From the NCBI GenBank assembly GCA_018894105.1, contig CM032129.1, positions 30,149,468-30,213,467 on the forward strand: 64,000 nt of DNA. Direction: 5' to 3'. The stretch is from Jacaranda mimosifolia. Taxonomy: Eukaryota; Streptophyta; Magnoliopsida; Lamiales; Bignoniaceae. Shown one piece after another: positions 62,395 through 64,000 of the stretch. The notes under the pieces were generated by a model. It saw nothing but the letters and a program-made list of their open reading frames with translations, made no database searches and was not told the origin of the DNA. The position numbers were made by a program, and so were the translations under genes. The stretch's first letter is position 1; every line of letters begins with the position of its first letter.

Positions 62395-64000
62395 TTAGGT
62401 TTGGAAACCTGAGCTACACTAGGATATGATCCTCGAAATATGAAAGTCTTAAGTTAGTGGAGAGTGAGCTTGATTCTAAAATTTGAATGAAACTTGAGAG
62501 TTTTGAGTCAGTGAAGAGTTAGTATGACTTTAGAGTTGATCAGGACATGAATTTTGGGGAATGATGTTTGATCCGAAAGATGTAATGAGTTATGATTGGG
62601 TGTTCAACCAAGGTATAATTCGTAGCTCCTAAAGTATTGAGCATGTGACTTTGTATGTCTGGAAAGATAAAAGCCTTGGGAACTTATATTGAGTATGATT
62701 TTGTTTGGGAACGTCCTAACCGGTACGTGAGCCTGTGACTGTTTTAGATAGAGTTGAAGCTGATGAGCAGCAGAATCTTATTGAACCATTACTTTGGACA
62801 TAAGAGTGTGTCGTGACTTAAGATGAGGTTATTTGGGAAATGATGTGTTAATAACTTGGATCTTCTTAGTGCATGGGATATTGAAATTAATGGAGGCTAG
62901 GGTTGACATACGAGTTTGGTTAGGATATGAACTTTTGGGATACTGCTTGATGTTAAAAAAGTAAAGGATTGGTGTTGGAATGGCCAACCAATATCTAATC
63001 TGTTACTCTTAAAATGTTAAGCATATGACTTCATTAGTGGATGGTGGAACAATACTTTTAGTGTTGCATCGTTGTGCAGGTGTATCTTGCGATAAAGAAC
63101 CTAAAAAGCAAAGGATCATTTTGGGATAATTAACATTTTGGTTTATATATATGATTGAGATCTGTATGATATTGTTATCTTAAAGGGATTGGTATTTTGA
63201 CAATAGAATTGATCAATGTAACTACATTGCGGTGATTGCAAGGGAAATAGGAAATATTTTCATAAGGAAAATCTGTTATGTACGTCATGTCTTGATTCAT
63301 TGGATTGCACCCATACTCAGGTTTGTTGATTTGATTGTATTCTGACTGTTTGTATTCTACTCATAGAGTAATAAGGATGGTGTAATTTCTTGGTTTAGGC
63401 CAGGCTGTTGTCCAAGCTGAACGAGCCGTCTGTATTTCCTCCCGAGCTGATTTGATTGAGATGATTTTGGGCCATTCGAGCTGAAGGCAATAACCCTAAG
63501 CTAGTACTTATCAGTTACCTTGAATTGTTTATACTTGCTTATATCCAGATATATACATGATCTGACCATTATTTTATGATCTGTTGAGTTGTTTCTTCCT
63601 CGATAGGTCCTTACTAATTTGTTATCAATATTATCCCTTACTAAATTCTTTGAACTTATTCTCTTGTTTATCCTTGATATTCTTAGGCAGGACTAAGTGA
63701 TAGATATAGACTTCTGGCTTAAACTGGGGGAAATATGTTTTGTAAGAGAATAAGTGTCCGTATGTGTACATGAGTTCAAGTGAATGTTAAGCTTTGACTT
63801 ATAGATATTGTGATATGTCAAGTTTAAATTTGTGACTTGTAGTATATGCTATATTATGAATATTGTGAGACCATTAATGGTATGTATATAGTATTGATAC
63901 TGAGGTCTGTTTAAGTTGTAGTCTGCTGCCATTTCTGATGGATTTGGAAATTTTCCTTCTTATGGGCCTATTGGTTGTTTTAAGAATTGAATTTAATACT
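62395..64000 (+). mobile_element. Gypsy-like element leader, noncoding so far
   Basis: More than 1.6 kb after the primer site show no gag-like frame on either strand. Either the coding region begins beyond the window edge after an unusually long leader, or it is a non-autonomous large derivative. Stretches such as 'TTGATTGAGATGATTTTGGGCC' give no domain. Confidence 0.6.

Overview
This window is plant nuclear DNA: intron-containing genes, a plant U-box E3 ligase, S-domain receptor kinases, and dense layers of plant transposons. An AT-rich angiosperm, probably a eudicot, fits best; the species cannot be fixed from the sequence alone. Only two genes could plausibly work. One is a complete seven-exon G-type lectin (S-domain) receptor-like kinase on the minus strand at 38296-41465. 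The other is a PUB8-like U-box/armadillo E3 ligase on the minus strand at 29757-30861, which carries two single-base, homopolymer-type frameshifts. Everything else gene-like is a broken S-domain receptor kinase or transposon coding sequence.

Layout. 1-2.9 kb: 3' part of a Ty3/gypsy element (Tat/Athila-like integrase, then ~82-bp tandem repeats) with a hAT-type MITE inside one repeat unit. 2.9-6.16 kb: degraded Ty1/copia element with 3' LTR. 6.16-10.35 kb: minus-strand S-domain kinase pseudogene split by a 2.6-kb Mutator-like element. 11.29-19.30 kb: remains of two copia elements (a Tork-like 5' end with a duplicated LTR segment, then a SIRE-like element with 3' LTR), the second abutting a plus-strand kinase pseudogene (19.3-20.26 kb). 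20.3-22.3 kb: MITE and foldback elements. 22.37-28.42 kb: a copia element with a three-LTR tandem structure. 29.76-30.86 kb: PUB8-like gene. 31.0-34.25 kb: hAT-type and other TIR elements. 33.1-35.8 kb: two copies of an intergenic repeat found beside the kinase genes. 35.8-37.4 kb: plus-strand kinase fragment lacking its ectodomain. 38.3-41.47 kb: the intact receptor kinase. 42-49.8 kb: intergenic sequence with a Helitron and several MITEs. 49.95-59.58 kb: plus-strand receptor-kinase pseudogene split in its first exon by a 5.8-kb CACTA element and again by a ~0.86-kb insertion. 59.66-64.0 kb: 2.7-kb LTR, tRNA-Met primer site and noncoding leader of a gypsy-like element.

How it fits together. 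The kinase genes fall into two types. Type A is on the minus strand (10.35 kb pseudogene and 41.47 kb intact gene); type B is on the plus strand (19.3, 35.8 and 49.9 kb). A shared noncoding repeat lies between an A gene and a B gene pointing away from each other, so the locus looks like a duplicated head-to-head A/B unit in which transposons later broke all but one member. Because the copies are paralogous, several insertions can be read against their own empty sites inside this window. I found no CRISPR array, no rRNA or tRNA gene, and nothing that I can defend as a wholly new biological system.
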